Shown here: positions 57,101-62,799 of the stretch, piece after piece
Layout: every line of letters begins with the position of its first letter
Numbering within the stretch: the first letter of the stretch is position 1
Assembly: GCA_030248215.1 (NCBI GenBank)
Contig: JASANG010000128.1
Coordinates: 1-64,000, forward strand
Reading direction: 5' to 3'
Length of the DNA stretch: 64,000 nucleotides
Origin: Enoplolaimus lenunculus
Taxonomy: Eukaryota > Nematoda > Enoplea > Enoplida > Thoracostomopsidae
The notes under the pieces: model-generated
The model's database searches: none
The model's input: the letters and a program-made list of their open reading frames with translations, nothing else
What the model was told of the DNA's origin: nothing
Translations under genes and position numbers: made by a program

Positions 57101-59820
57101 GTCAAAGTTCAATAGCAATTCGATAATAAAAAATATTTCAAATTCCGGTTTCTGTCCCTGTTCCGGTTCCTGCATAGAAATTCAGCTCCTGTTCCTGTTT
57201 CGGCAAATTTATATATATATATTTATATATATTTATATATATATATATATTTATATATATCATAATTTATAAAATATTAACTTTGTTGACTTACCGCTTG
57301 TGTACCCATTCGAGCTACTGATGTCCCTAACCGAGCGCCAGCTTGTGTTCCACCAATGCCCATAGCTTGTTTTGCTGTCGTCTAAAAACACATAAACAGT
57401 TAAACTAAAAGCTGTTTACGTCGAGGAATGTATCGTTGGAACTAAATCTATGCACGTATTCTCAAATGTATAACACCCACTAGTTGGTGATAGGTCTAGT
57501 ATCTTTCGAACCAGCGAATAAAGTGCGTCGAAATTTAAAACATATTGCGAATATGACATGCCCAGGGCAAATTTTCATATGCTTATTGACCCATGTTGCT
57601 TTAAGGGGCGTCCACGTTTCTTTCGTGGGTCTATAAAAGAGTAGGTTTAGATTTTAGATTACATTTTTTTGCTTAGGCTTAGGCTTAGGCTTAGGCTCAG
57701 AAACTCATTTTTGCAACGCTTAGGCTTAGGCTTAGGCTTAGGAATACACTTACTGTTACGCCCCTTAGAGTAACATTGGCCTGCTTATTTACATTGTATT
57801 GATAAAAGATTGAAATCCGATCGCTAGTGTGGTGATAGGTACCATAAGCATTTGTGAATATGAGCCATAGGCAAAATATGCTTCGAACGTTGTTTTCACG
57901 CCGCCCGGGTCTCATCAAAAATGACGGTGCCGTCCCTAACTTCGACACTAAATATGGAAGCCTGTTTTCGAGTGTATTGTTGCTGGGACTTTGGGAGTTG
58001 TCCAGGGGTTAACGTTTTGAGTTCATAACGCAAGAAACCATCCCAGGTATTTCACTGTTTGTTTTACAAGATTGTTTACGCTGATTATAATCCATGGATT
58101 TAGGGTGGTGCTATACTTATCGACCCGCACAGCAAATGAACCGATTTTTGTTTACAATATGTTATGCGATATCAGGTGACAATTCGCGTGCGTTGATATA
58201 CGGTGTCGAACGGCATAATCATAGTCAAAAAGTATAGCGTCATTGTTAGGATCGATGTCTAATTGCTCAAGAATGGTCCACACTTTGGTATATTTATAAA
58301 TATTAAATATTTCAAAAAGCGTTTAGGTCCATTTTGGTCAAAAAAGCATCCGAAAAATACCTACAGGTCTTCGTCCGTAGCTGGTTTTGGCAACTGCTTG
58401 TTGGAATCCAGGATCATTGAGTAGATTCTAAAAATCAAATATAGAGTTAAGCTGCCAAAGTACATAAACTTGTTCGAACAGTATAGTTGGCCTATGTAAA
58501 GATCAGAGGCGGAACGTTTTTTCTGTGGGACTACAAGTAAAGCTTAAGCTTCAGACCATTTTTTGCTTAGGCTTAGGCTAAGCTATAGGTGAGCTCATTT
58601 TTACGTTTAGGCTTTAGGCATGGGAATACGCTTATACTACACTGTTACAGCGATTCAATGAATTTTACTTCATTTAAATTTCCGTTTAACTTTTCGTTTG
58701 CAGTGACCTGACGTAGCACACGCCACTCCAATATTATATTCGTTAAGCTTCTTTGAAGCCAGAATGTCTACACAGATTTTTGAAATATAGTAGTTGTCGT
58801 CAGTGCTGAAGCAGACAAGGAAAAGGGGATACTCCTCAAACTCCAGAGAGGGGCCCCCAAAACTCTAGGGAGGGGCCTCAAACTCGCGACCGAAGCGAGC
58901 GAGACGCCAGACGCATCGTAAAACTTCAGCGGTTTCTGTTTCTATCGCTTAGGGTGGGGCACCTTTAGACGTGGGGCCAACCCCAAATGGCGAGTATGAG
59001 AGTTGGCTGCTCCGGCCCTGTCAACACGTAAATCGGGAAGTCGAGAAGTACGAAAACCTACACTCTGGGCAAACAGAGTCCTCGACGCACAAGCCCCTGA
59101 TCGATGCTTTCGGTCGACCAGTGGCGGATTCACGGAAATATGAAGTGGAAACGCAGCCCCTTATCGGCCCTGCTATTCTGAAAGTTTTGCGGTGCATACG
59201 GTTCATCTGAAGCTCAAGATTGCGTTTTCAGCCAAAAACAGGTTATGAATTTCGAGCGGTATATATTGCCCAATAATTAAAATATCGAAAAGTTTCGTAG
59301 AACACAAAATGTATATATCCTACCCGCATCGGAAAATCCTGAATCCGCCACTGCTGAGAACACGACTAATTTAGTCAAAATAGTGTCTCTTGTACACCTT
59401 CCCAAACAGTTTCTAAGTTTACCGGTTTATCATAACTTAGTTTTATGATTTTGCGCGTCCTGGCATAGGCGTATGCTTAGCTTTAGGTTTTATGCTTCAG
59501 ATTATGCTTTAAGCCTGTGGAAAATGTGTGCATACATTACATGAATACATACCGTGAAATTACTGCCCATCTTTACTATTCGTGTCATGGTGGTAAGCAG
59601 GCAATTAAATTGCCGTTGAATCTCTATTTCTTTCAGGAAACATATGGTTATTAAAAAAGTAAACTTTTTCAAAATTTTGAAGGGGCCAAACCAGTACCCT
59701 CATTTGGCTACGATCCTGATGGACTACTGAACGCTCTGATACCTCAGCATCTGCAACCGGATTGTATTCGTTGAAACCTCCGTATAAGTCATCTTCGCCG
59801 GCGAGATGCAAATTTTCCAT
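33164..59820 (-). CDS. IFT88: Intraflagellar transport protein 88 (IFT-B, TPR protein)
   Basis: Core IFT-B subunit needed to build cilia (OSM-5 in C. elegans, polaris in mammals). Exons: 59820-59743, 58427-58365, 57381-57295, 56588-56538, 55982-55925, 55177-55114, 54625-54535, 53002-52898, 51507-51405, 50866-50752, 50423-50186, 49081-49011, 48437-48351, 47350-47251, 46675-46589, 41992-41806, 41309-41201, 40138-40100, 39468-39357, 38705-38590, 37459-37341, 36220-36114, 35594-35504, 33699-33553, 33294-33164. All junctions are GT-AG and keep phase, giving 851 residues (human about 830). It starts MENLHLAGEDDLYGGFNEYN, as in vertebrates. TPR repeats run from about 200 to 693 (AMNTYQVIVKNKTFSNAG, LGELYDREGDKSQAF, HRKFPENVEC). 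The tail ends ERPKTAGRKK...DDEEIGDDLLPD, the conserved acidic C-terminus. No broken exon is seen. About 90% of the gene is repeat-rich intron. Confidence 0.97.
33831..34086. mobile_element. Y-family MITE, copy 1
   Basis: Ends AGTGTAAATTTCAGTGAGTT and AACTCAGGGGAATTTACAGT are inverted. The interior repeats CAACTCA/TGAGTTGA words. It lies in IFT88 intron 23. A second copy is at 53,209. Confidence 0.8.
34300..34491. mobile_element. M-family MITE, copy F
   Basis: In IFT88 intron 23. Ends CACTGCAAGAAATAGTGAG and CACCATTTTTTGCACTG are flanked by TA. Confidence 0.88.
34901..35109. mobile_element. M-family MITE, copy G
   Basis: In IFT88 intron 23. Ends CACTGCAAACAATGATGAG and CACCATTTTGTGCATTG. There is no clear TA flank here. 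Confidence 0.82.
35690..35945. repeat. Imperfect inverted repeat, MITE-like
   Basis: TTTAACTTGTACTCTTTAAG on the left mirrors CTTAAAGAGTGCAAGTTAAA on the right. ATCGAACAGT-AATGCTTTAAC occurs twice inside. It lies in IFT88 intron 22. Confidence 0.6.
36209..36535. repeat. 131-bp tandem repeat spanning a splice acceptor
   Basis: About 2.5 units with starts at 36,211, 36,343 and 36,474 (periods 132 and 131). Each unit begins with AACTTTAAACCTAAAATAAA, which on the minus strand includes the exon 22 splice acceptor and the first exon bases. It continues with TTCTGCGTTTAGATT and ends with CCTAAGCCTAAGC. Thus intron 21 carries copies of the exon 22 acceptor. Confidence 0.88.
36649..36874 (+). mobile_element. 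Telomere-motif TIR element, T1 type
   Basis: The T1 family has ends GGCCCATGTATAGAACAGGG and CCCTGTTCTATACATGGGCC, then CTATAATAGAGTCAGTTTAAG and TTTAGACTAATTTTTTTGC. The core is arrays of CTTAGG with a conserved AATAGGCTCATCCATACG spacer. No coding capacity. This copy is complete, in IFT88 intron 21. Confidence 0.9.
37011..37324. mobile_element. MITE with TGGGTTTC ends beside exon 21
   Basis: Left TGGGTTTCCAAAACCCTACT and right AAGATTTCAGAAACCCA are inverted, with AAGTACTTAAGT-like words inside. It ends 14 bp past the splice donor of IFT88 exon 21. Confidence 0.65.
37632..37815 (+). mobile_element. S-family element, copy 4 (partial)
   Basis: Matches the middle of copy 2: TTAACAATGCTAACATATATG, CCACAAGACGCGAGAG and a decayed B-box region GGCGATCGAATC. 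The right end is missing. In IFT88 intron 20. Confidence 0.65.
38087..38340. repeat. Dispersed repeat, pair with 62,580-62,775
   Basis: Shares GTTAGTTTAATACTG, CTTAAGCGTAAATC and GAGAGTA words, in the same order, with 62,580-62,775. TTTAGTTTAAAC-type palindromes abound. Class unknown. Confidence 0.5.
38362..38572. mobile_element. M-family MITE, copy H
   Basis: Ends CACTGCAAAAATGTTGCGT and CACCATTTTTTGCAGTG. It ends 18 bp before IFT88 exon 20's donor, in intron 20. Confidence 0.86.
39510..39670 (-). mobile_element. Telomere-motif element, T3 type, partial
   Basis: Begins GCCAATGTTACTTTTAGGGG and contains three CCTAAGCCTAAGCC stretches. The far end is missing, running into a W-family repeat. 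Confidence 0.75.
39664..39808 (+). repeat. Dispersed W-family repeat
   Basis: Contains AGGGTTTAAGGACCCCATACG, TATTGATTGGAACTC and GACCCCCTCTTATTACCCCC, shared with 62,800-63,010. In IFT88 intron 18. Confidence 0.65.
40192..40399 (+). mobile_element. Telomere-motif TIR element, T1 type
   Basis: Complete copy with GGCCCATGTATAGAACAGGG and CCTGTTCTATACAAGGGCC ends around CTTAGG arrays. It starts 54 bp upstream of IFT88 exon 18. Confidence 0.9.
40862..41064. mobile_element. M-family MITE, copy I
   Basis: Left end CACTGCAAAAACTGTTGAG; the right end stops at CACCATTGTTTT without the final GCAGTG. In IFT88 intron 17. Confidence 0.82.
41410..41616. mobile_element. M-family MITE, copy J
   Basis: Ends CACTGCAAAAAATGGTGAG and CATTTTTCGCAGTG, flanked by TA. 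In IFT88 intron 16. Confidence 0.88.
41588..41717. repeat. 64-bp tandem duplication at the end of MITE copy J
   Basis: Two copies of GAATCAATTTGACTCATCA..., through CGCAGTGTACATCCC to AGTAGGGACAAAAATA. The duplication includes the MITE's right end plus about 40 bp of flank. Confidence 0.85.
42240..42470. repeat. Dispersed repeat, inverted partner of 46,289-46,403
   Basis: Contains CATTTTATTGTGTGCCCCGC and GGCGACGCCAATTTCCAAC; both occur in reverse at 46,289-46,403 within the same large intron. Class unknown. Confidence 0.7.
42821..42926. repeat. 53-bp tandem duplication
   Basis: AAACCCGCTTTGCTTGACTT through CTTCCTTGTGTGAGGTGTGC occurs twice in a row with one base difference. Confidence 0.9.
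43164..43173 (+). promoter_or_regulatory. TATA-box-like element of the candidate nested gene
   Basis: TATATATAAG lies 90 bp upstream of an ATG with a splice donor shortly after it. The pattern resembles a TATA promoter with a short leader. Confidence 0.35.
43254..44121 (+). CDS. Candidate small nested gene in IFT88 intron 15
   Basis: Proposed exons 43254-43269 (MSPSS, donor CAG|GTACGT) and 43970-44121 (acceptor CATTTAG) join in phase to a 55-residue protein. The second exon reads ISCDNNDASALEQVTVLE and continues SSGAYPTLKRSTFDPAAMYLPG before its stop. Composition looks protein-like, unlike the surrounding AT-rich repeats, and a TATA-like box lies upstream. It is antisense to IFT88. The intron is filled by three tandem repeat units. 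I recognise no family. The stop falls at the edge of a Z-family element, so the original 3' end may be displaced. An additional small exon near 43,770-43,808 (donor GCAG|GTATGA) is possible. Confidence 0.33.
43285..43805 (+). repeat. Three tandem-like units derived from a T1 element
   Basis: Three copies of TAGAATAGNGCCCTAACNG, then AAGCATATTCCTAAGCC, TTAGANGTGAGCTTA and GCTGTCNAGCGGGGGTTAAT, starting near 43,285, 43,446 and 43,660. The start resembles a T1 end joined to its telomere-motif core. Confidence 0.75.
44124..44408. mobile_element. Z-family element (CCGGAGGT), right end decayed
   Basis: Left end CAGGGCACAACCGGAGGTG, then GGAGCCGGAGGT-type words, an AT-rich centre and CGGAGCGGAGGC, GGCGCCGGAGGC near the right end. 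Complete Z copies end CCTCCGGTTGCACCCTG. Confidence 0.7.
44450..44626 (+). mobile_element. Telomere-motif element, T3 fragments
   Basis: Two successive pieces: CTTAGGCTTATGCTTAG...CTTAATCTGCGGTT and TTAGGCTTAGGCTTAG...GTTTAATCTGCAGTT, ending AAAAGTAACATTGGCC. Confidence 0.65.
44842..45024 (+). mobile_element. Telomere-motif TIR element, T1 type
   Basis: Complete copy with GGCCCATGTGTAGAACAGGG and CCTGTTCTATACATGGG ends. It is the first part of a local amplification continuing to about 45,500. Confidence 0.88.
45025..45500 (+). repeat. 192-bp tandem repeat including a T1 half
   Basis: Units start at 45,025, 45,218 and 45,410 with TATTTAGTGATAA. Each holds CTGCATGAATTTAGGCTCTC and GGAGATTACTGA, then the CTTAGG core and right end of a T1 element. 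The third unit is partial. Confidence 0.85.
45501..46288. other. IFT88 intron 15, unassigned stretch
   Basis: Short TTAGGCTTAAG pieces near 45,705 and a decayed T2 left end near 45,860 (TATAGGTCAGGAGCGGAA). Otherwise nothing recognised, and no supported exon. Confidence 0.45.
46289..46403. repeat. Dispersed repeat, inverted partner of 42,340-42,462
   Basis: Reverse complement of the segment with GGCGACGCCAATTTCC and TTTATTGTGTGCCCCGC, 4 kb away in the same intron. The pair could form a large hairpin in the pre-mRNA. Confidence 0.7.
46751..46973 (-). mobile_element. Telomere-motif TIR element, T3 type
   Basis: Complete copy: GTCAATGTTACTTTTAGGGG to CTTAAAGTAACATGGGTC with two CCTAAGCCTAAGCCTAAGC arrays. 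It begins 76 bp upstream of IFT88 exon 15. Confidence 0.88.
47392..47596 (-). mobile_element. Telomere-motif TIR element, T1 type
   Basis: Reversed T1 copy with ends GGCCAATGTATAGAACAGG and CCAGTTCTATACATGGGC. The telomere-motif core is partly decayed. In IFT88 intron 13. Confidence 0.85.
47600..48350. other. IFT88 intron 13, remaining sequence
   Basis: Holds a patch of GGAACAGGGACAGCAACAGG and GGAACCGGAATAGGAACCGG near 48,045-48,100, which is shared in reverse with about 56,660-56,760 and 57,140-57,205. No exon or RNA gene seen. Confidence 0.5.
48449..48683 (+). mobile_element. Telomere-motif TIR element, T2 type
   Basis: The T2 family has ends CCATGTAAAGATCAGGGGCG and CCGCCCTTGTTCTTTACATG, then TTTTTCTGTGGGACTACAAT and AGTAAGCTTAAACTTTAGAC. 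The core has several CTTAGG arrays. This complete copy starts 12 bp upstream of the acceptor of IFT88 exon 13. Confidence 0.9.
48832..48954 (-). mobile_element. Telomere-motif element, T3 type, partial
   Basis: Has GCATTGCAAAAATGAGTTCC, a short CCTAAG remnant, AAATCTGGACGTCCCTCAAAG and the TTAAACATGGGCC end. The opposite end is missing. Confidence 0.75.
49322..49418. mobile_element. Z-family element, short copy
   Basis: Only 97 bp: CAGGTGTACAACCAGAGGTC to CACCTCCGGTTGCACCCTG, with CTCCGGCTCCGGCTCCGG between. Looks like an internal-deletion derivative. Confidence 0.8.
49510..49714 (-). mobile_element. Telomere-motif TIR element, T2 type
   Basis: Reversed copy: AAAGAACAGGGGCGAAACAG to CCGCTGATTTTTTAACATGG, with CCTAAGCCTAAGCCTAAGCC inside. 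In IFT88 intron 11. Confidence 0.88.
49793..49865 (+). tRNA. tRNA-like gene, probably a pseudogene
   Basis: GGCTGCG and CGTATCC can form a seven-pair acceptor stem with one mismatch and one G-U. TAGCTCAGTGTTTAAACCAGC fits the D arm and A box; GGGTTCGAGCC fits the T arm and B box. The anticodon arm (ACAGGTAATCCGT) does not fold into a five-pair stem with a seven-base loop, so the identity cannot be read and function is doubtful. In IFT88 intron 11, on the opposite strand. Confidence 0.5.
50498..50692 (-). mobile_element. Telomere-motif TIR element, T2 type
   Basis: Reversed copy: AATGTAAAGAACAGCGGCGG to CCACCCCTGATGTTTACATAGG. It ends 60 bp downstream of the IFT88 exon 10 donor. Confidence 0.85.
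51040..51264 (-). mobile_element. Telomere-motif TIR element, T1 type
   Basis: Complete reversed copy: GGCCCATATGTAGAACGGGG to CCCTGTTCTATACATGGGC, with one of the longest CCTAAG arrays in the window (51,095-51,135). Confidence 0.9.
51589..51857 (+). mobile_element. S-family TIR element with tRNA-like core, copy 5
   Basis: TTAACCTTCTCACATTGAGT to TGTGAGAAAGGGTTAA, with TATAGCTGAGAGGTGATGG and GGAGTCCGAATCC as A- and B-box regions. In IFT88 intron 8, 82 bp upstream of exon 9. Confidence 0.85.
51959..52222 (+). mobile_element. S-family TIR element with tRNA-like core, copy 6
   Basis: Near-identical to copy 5, about 370 bp further on; the A-box region is partly scrambled (CAAACTAGCCTTATAGC), while GGAGTTCGAATCC is intact. 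The 50-bp right flank is also duplicated. Confidence 0.85.
52258..52466. mobile_element. M-family MITE, copy K
   Basis: Ends CATTGCAAAAAATGGTTAG and CACCATTTTTTGCAGTG, flanked by TA. In IFT88 intron 8. Confidence 0.88.
52579..52861 (+). mobile_element. Telomere-motif TIR element, T2 type, with doubled left end
   Basis: The left end GGGCGGAACATTTTCCT...GGAATTGCAATAGA occurs twice (52,590 and 52,670). The right end is CCGTCCCTGTTCTTTACATT. It ends 37 bp from IFT88 exon 8's donor side. Confidence 0.82.
53209..53479. mobile_element. Y-family MITE, copy 2
   Basis: CCCGTAAATTCCAGTGAGTT to TCATTGGAATATACAGC, with CAACTCA words inside, related to 33,831. In IFT88 intron 7. Confidence 0.72.
53643..53854. 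mobile_element. M-family MITE, copy L
   Basis: Ends CACAGCAAAAAATGGTGAG and CACCGTTTTTTGCAGTG, flanked by TA. In IFT88 intron 7. Confidence 0.88.
53987..54313. mobile_element. Long-TIR element with a T2 element at its centre
   Basis: Arms of about 70 bp: CACCCCCTGGGGTTTACTAA through AAATTTTATACAAGTATGTA mirror the right side ending TTAGTAAACCCAAGGGGTG. A T2 telomere-motif element (54,057-54,240) forms the centre and the symmetry continues into its ends. Either T2 inserted at the exact middle or it is part of the larger element. Confidence 0.8.
54057..54240 (-). mobile_element. Telomere-motif TIR element, T2 type
   Basis: GGCCAATGTAAAGAACTGGGG to CCCATTTCTTTACATTGGCC. Unusually the core has CCTAAGCCTAAGCC on the left and CTTAGGCTTAGGC on the right, so even the telomere arrays face each other. 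Confidence 0.88.
54704..54892. mobile_element. GC-rich TIR element (X family), copy 2
   Basis: TTTAGGGTTGCGCTATACTC on the left, decayed right end near GTAAAGCATAGCTCAATC. The core is rich in GGCGGCGTCGAGCGGCGTCC. It lies just upstream of the acceptor of IFT88 exon 7. Confidence 0.7.
55318..55470 (-). repeat. Dispersed W-family repeat
   Basis: Reverse-oriented: TAATAAGAGGAGGGAGGTC, AGTCCCAATCACTAGGAGTC and TAAGCCCTAATTAGAGTCC. Family members at 39,664 and 62,800. Confidence 0.65.
55556..55757 (-). repeat. Dispersed repeat, pair with 22,321-22,505
   Basis: Shares, in reverse, AATAAATAACAGTCCGTAAC, ATATATATCAGTAACTAA and GGGTCACTACAG with 22,321-22,505. In IFT88 intron 5. Confidence 0.7.
55983..56537. 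other. IFT88 intron 4
   Basis: A short CCTAAGGCCTAAGCCTAAGC remnant near 56,050. Otherwise no recognised element and no supported exon. Confidence 0.5.
56977..57102 (+). mobile_element. Telomere-motif TIR element, T2 type, core deleted
   Basis: GGCCCATGTAAAGACCGGGG to CCGCCCATGTTCCTTACATT, but only GCTTGGCTT remains of the telomere array: a deletion derivative with both ends. Confidence 0.82.
57208..57262. repeat. TA-rich microsatellite
   Basis: TATATATATATTTATATATA-type repeat, 32 bp beyond the donor of IFT88 exon 3. Confidence 0.9.
57589..57781 (+). mobile_element. Telomere-motif TIR element, T3 type
   Basis: GACCCATGTTGCTTTAAGGG to CGCCCCTTAGAGTAACATTGGCC, with two CTTAGGCTTAGGCTTAGGCT arrays. 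Complete copy in IFT88 intron 2. Confidence 0.9.
58099..58250. mobile_element. X-family TIR element, copy 3 (AT-rich core)
   Basis: TTTAGGGTGGTGCTATACTT to AAGTATAGCGTCATTGTTAG are inverted. The core lacks the GC-rich minisatellite of copies 1 and 2. In IFT88 intron 2. Confidence 0.7.
58489..58648 (+). mobile_element. Telomere-motif element, T2 type, right end missing
   Basis: GGCCTATGTAAAGATCAGAGG and the TTTTCTGTGGGACTACAA block, then short CTTAGGCTTAGG. It breaks off after TTATACTACACTGTTACAG. Confidence 0.8.
58844..58916 (-). repeat. Isolated fragment of the 1-12.5 kb array monomer
   Basis: CTCAAACTCGCGACCGAAGC followed by GAGCGAGACGCCAGACGCA matches the minus-strand monomer core. It is 46 kb from the array, inside IFT88 intron 1. 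Confidence 0.6.
59119..59353. mobile_element. MITE with CAGTGGCGGATTC ends
   Basis: CAGTGGCGGATTCACGG and CCTGAATCCGCCACTG are inverted. Ends of this kind are widespread among animal DNA transposons. In IFT88 intron 1. Confidence 0.78.
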
Positions 59821-60042
59821 AACTTTTTATTTTTTCGTTAAAAATATATCTCTAAATATTAACATATGACGTATAGTTTGGGTACCACAAGTTGAATAAG
59901 ACGTGCAATGTGGGCCTAAAAATGATTCCATTATCAACTGTGGATTCGCTGTAAATGTCGCTGCAAATGCGAGGCTAAAAAATATTTTCTGTGGTACGTT
60001 ACAAAGCGGTGAAAACGACCACGTTTTGTTCACGCTTCAATA

Positions 60043-60058
60043 GTTATCAGGTAGCAAC
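60043..60058 (-). promoter_or_regulatory. X-box-like site upstream of IFT88
   Basis: GTTGCTACCTGATAAC (minus strand) matches the broad RFX pattern RYYNYYWWNNRRNRAC at 15 of 16 positions and lies 223 bp before the IFT88 start codon. The spacing between half-sites is longer than in the stricter nematode X-box, so the match is weak. One half-site belongs to the end of a Z-family transposon. Confidence 0.3.
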
Positions 60059-60548
60059 CGGAGGTGTGAAAAATATCTGAAGTAGGTAGAACCGGAGCAG
60101 GACGTCAACAAACTTGCCGGACGCGAAGCCGGAGGTGACATGAAGTAAGATAGTTTAAGCAATGTTTAATTTGTTAATTTTAGCAAATATAAGCAAAGCT
60201 CGATGTCAAAAATTTCATTTTTCAGGAATCCAAACAATTTGTTCTCTAAATTGTATCAAAACTTATAGCCAAATGAGTCCATGTATACAACAGGGCCGGA
60301 TCGTTTTCCGGAGCGGCTATAATACAATCAGTTTAAGCTTTAGACTAATTTTTTGCTTAGGCTTAGGCTTAGGCTTAGGCTTAGGAATATGTTTATACTA
60401 CTGTTTCGGCCGTGTTCTATATATGGTCCGCCAAATTCATCTGACGATACAATTTTTGTAACACTATAAAAATGTTCACTATCGAAATTGTCGGAATCTG
60501 CGGCAAAAATTTTACCGGAGCCGTATGCAGACCTCCGGTTGTACCCTG
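60048..60548. mobile_element. Z-family element with a nested T1 element
   Basis: CAGGTAGCAACCGGAGGTG to ACCTCCGGTTGTACCCTG. CGGAGCAGGACG and CGAAGCCGGAGGTG follow the left end. A T1 element is inserted at 60,277-60,429. It sits in the IFT88 upstream region. Confidence 0.82.
60277..60429 (+). mobile_element. Telomere-motif TIR element, T1 type, nested
   Basis: GTCCATGTATACAACAGGGC to GGCCGTGTTCTATATATGG around a single TTAGGC array of about five units. Shorter than most T1 copies. Confidence 0.88.
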
Positions 60549-60577
60549 ATAGTTATATATAGTTATATAGAGCTTCT

Positions 60578-60799
60578 GTCCCTTGTATAGAACAGGACCG
60601 GAACCTTTTCCTGTGTGGCTGTAATAGAGTTAGCTTAAGCTTTAGACTAACTTTTTTGCTTAGGCTTAGGGGTAGGCTTAGGCTTAGGTTTAGGAATAGT
60701 CTTATCCTTATGCTTAGGCTTAGGCTTAAGGATTTGGCTTAGGCTTAGGCTTAGGAATATGCTTATACTACAGTTCCGGCGATATTCTATGCATGAGCC
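60578..60799 (+). mobile_element. Telomere-motif TIR element, T1 type
   Basis: CCCTTGTATAGAACAGGACC to CCGGCGATATTCTATGCATG, with three CTTAGG arrays. Complete copy. Confidence 0.86.
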
Positions 60800-61078
60800 C
60801 AGCTTTTTAGGTGATAAAATATTCAACAAAACTACGCGTTACAGAATGTTCAATAAAATCAGCCAAAAATGGTGATTTTAGCCAATTTTAATATTGTATT
60901 GCTAAAGTTGCAAAAACAAACACTAAAAGTGCAATAAATCGCTTACAAACAATCTTGGTTGATCGGCACATGATACACGTTGCCATAACTTAATGTATAT
61001 TTGCTTGTTGCTAAGGGTCGGCATGATGAATTTTAAGGCTGATATCTAACGTTTCCTACGCTACCACAGTCTGCTAAC

Positions 61079-61409
61079 AGGGTGGCAAACAGGTAGTGAA
61101 AATAACAGCAAACTGACAAGAGGGTTCCTACCGATACCCTTTTATAAGCTTGCTAATATTCGACGGTATTTCTGAAAATTTTAAGGAAAAATAACAGATG
61201 CACTTAAAAATTTCAAACTTTTGGATGAATTTTGTCTTTTTTTGTTTCAAGTCGGTCAACCGCTGCCGAACTGTATTGAAAAATGAAAGTTTTGTAAATT
61301 AATTTACAACCATGAGCATAAAAATAGCCGAATTTTCGGTATTTCTATACCGGAAATGGACCACCGATTTCTTACCGGAAACGGAAGCGGATACCTTGGT
61401 TCCACCCTG
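61079..61409. mobile_element. TIR element with CAGGGTGG ends
   Basis: CAGGGTGGCAAACAGGTAGT and ACCTTGGTTCCACCCTG are inverted at the termini; GGTATTTCTATACCGG-like words lie near the right end. Class unknown. Confidence 0.55.
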
Positions 61410-61911
61410 CGTTAAAGCTCGGTCATACTTAAACAAAATTTGGGTCATTTGACTAAGCTAGCGAGAACCAGCAGTTAGCCGTGGCCGAGGCTCTGTTATT
61501 TGGTTCAGATTTGTCAGTAATTGTAACGCAAGCGACCTCGGATCCTTATTACCTTTCATCTTTTACTTGGGTCACCACAGTAAACTTGCTTCACATTATT
61601 GCTATAAAACGGATTCGCTACAAGTAAGCTCAATAAATCTTTTTTCGTATGTGCGAGCAAGCTGATTTTCTATTAGCTGAGGCTACGGTGATATGCCTTA
61701 TTCCAGTTCTGTACTAAACATGTGAGGCCCCCCAATATCAATGTGACGGACCCTGAAATCTGTCACCCTTCACCCACCATGCAAGTTCTTTAAGTGTTTG
61801 TTTATTTATTGACCGATCCGAAAATAACTATTTCGGTATAAAATTAGCTTACTGTCAATTTTAATCCAGTCTTTTCTGGTAGCTGAGGATACTTTTGTGT
61901 TACAAAGTTTG
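61410..61911. other. IFT88 upstream DNA, unassigned
   Basis: No exon, RNA gene or repeat recognised. Confidence 0.45.
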
Positions 61912-62128
61912 ACCAACGTAAACAACATGGACGGAACAGTATTTATAAGCATATTCCTAAGCGTAAGCGTAGGCGTAAGCCTAAGCCTAAGCGTAAGAAT
62001 GAGCATATTACTAAGCCTAAAGCCTAAGCCTATAAGCCTAAGCCAAGGAAAAAAATAGTAGTGAAGCTTAGTCTTACTCTATTGCAGTCCCACAGAAAAA
62101 CGTTCCGCTCCTGATCTTTACATATGCC
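61912..62128 (-). mobile_element. Telomere-motif TIR element, T2 type
   Basis: Reversed copy: ACGTAAACAACATGGACGGA to CCGCTCCTGATCTTTACATA with CCTAAGCCTAAGC arrays. Confidence 0.85.
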
Positions 62129-62579
62129 TGAAATTTTAATGATTTAAGGACTGGCGGTTCTATGCACGGCAGTGTTTTAGAAGATTGCTACTTACTAATA
62201 AATGCTTGCGTTACCCCACTGAGATTGAGTTGATTTGCGCCCGCCCGGCAACCTCAGGATCCGCTATTGCCCGACTTCTCACTAAACCAAAATAGACAAA
62301 GCGTAAATTTAGGCTAATTTTTTGCTTGGGCTTTCGCTAAGCTTTGTTTTAGACTTGTGTTTATTACTGCTGAGGAGGCTTAAACTTAGGAATATGTTTT
62401 GGTTGTTACATTGCTTGTTGGTTCATATCTTCAGGACCCGCTCTATTCTTAGTATATCGGAACATAATGCCGATTGCGACTAAGCTGTTCATTACTTAGA
62501 CAGCTAGAATCGCTGATAAAGTACTTTTGGACTGTTTCGTGCATGAGAAGAAACCGTTTAGCGGGGGAGGGTTAGAATT

Positions 62580-62775
62580 CAAACACGTGTATCTAAGAGT
62601 TCAACAAGTTTAGCTTAAACTGAAAATAAGTAAGATAATAAATGAGTTTAAGCGTATACGTACCTATTAGTTTAGTTAATCTGAAAACTTAGTTTAATAC
62701 TGGTGGATTAGCTTAAGCTTAAATCAAGTTAGTTAAAGCATTTAGAGAGTATCAAAAACTTGCGTGATAATGCAC
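62580..62775. repeat. Dispersed repeat, pair with 38,087-38,340
   Basis: CTTAGTTTAATACTGGTGG, GCTTAAATCAAGTTAG and TTAGAGAGTATCAA run in the same order as at 38,255-38,340. Confidence 0.5.
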
Positions 62776-62799
62776 GGTTATACTTATTAATGTGCTTTC

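Noticed and set aside
59554-59697. Longer IFT88 exon 1 or an extra exon near 59,560-59,626
   Set aside because: The donor at 59,742 gives NPVADAE joined to NLLNDPGFQQAV, which aligns with the vertebrate protein; the longer reading breaks this.
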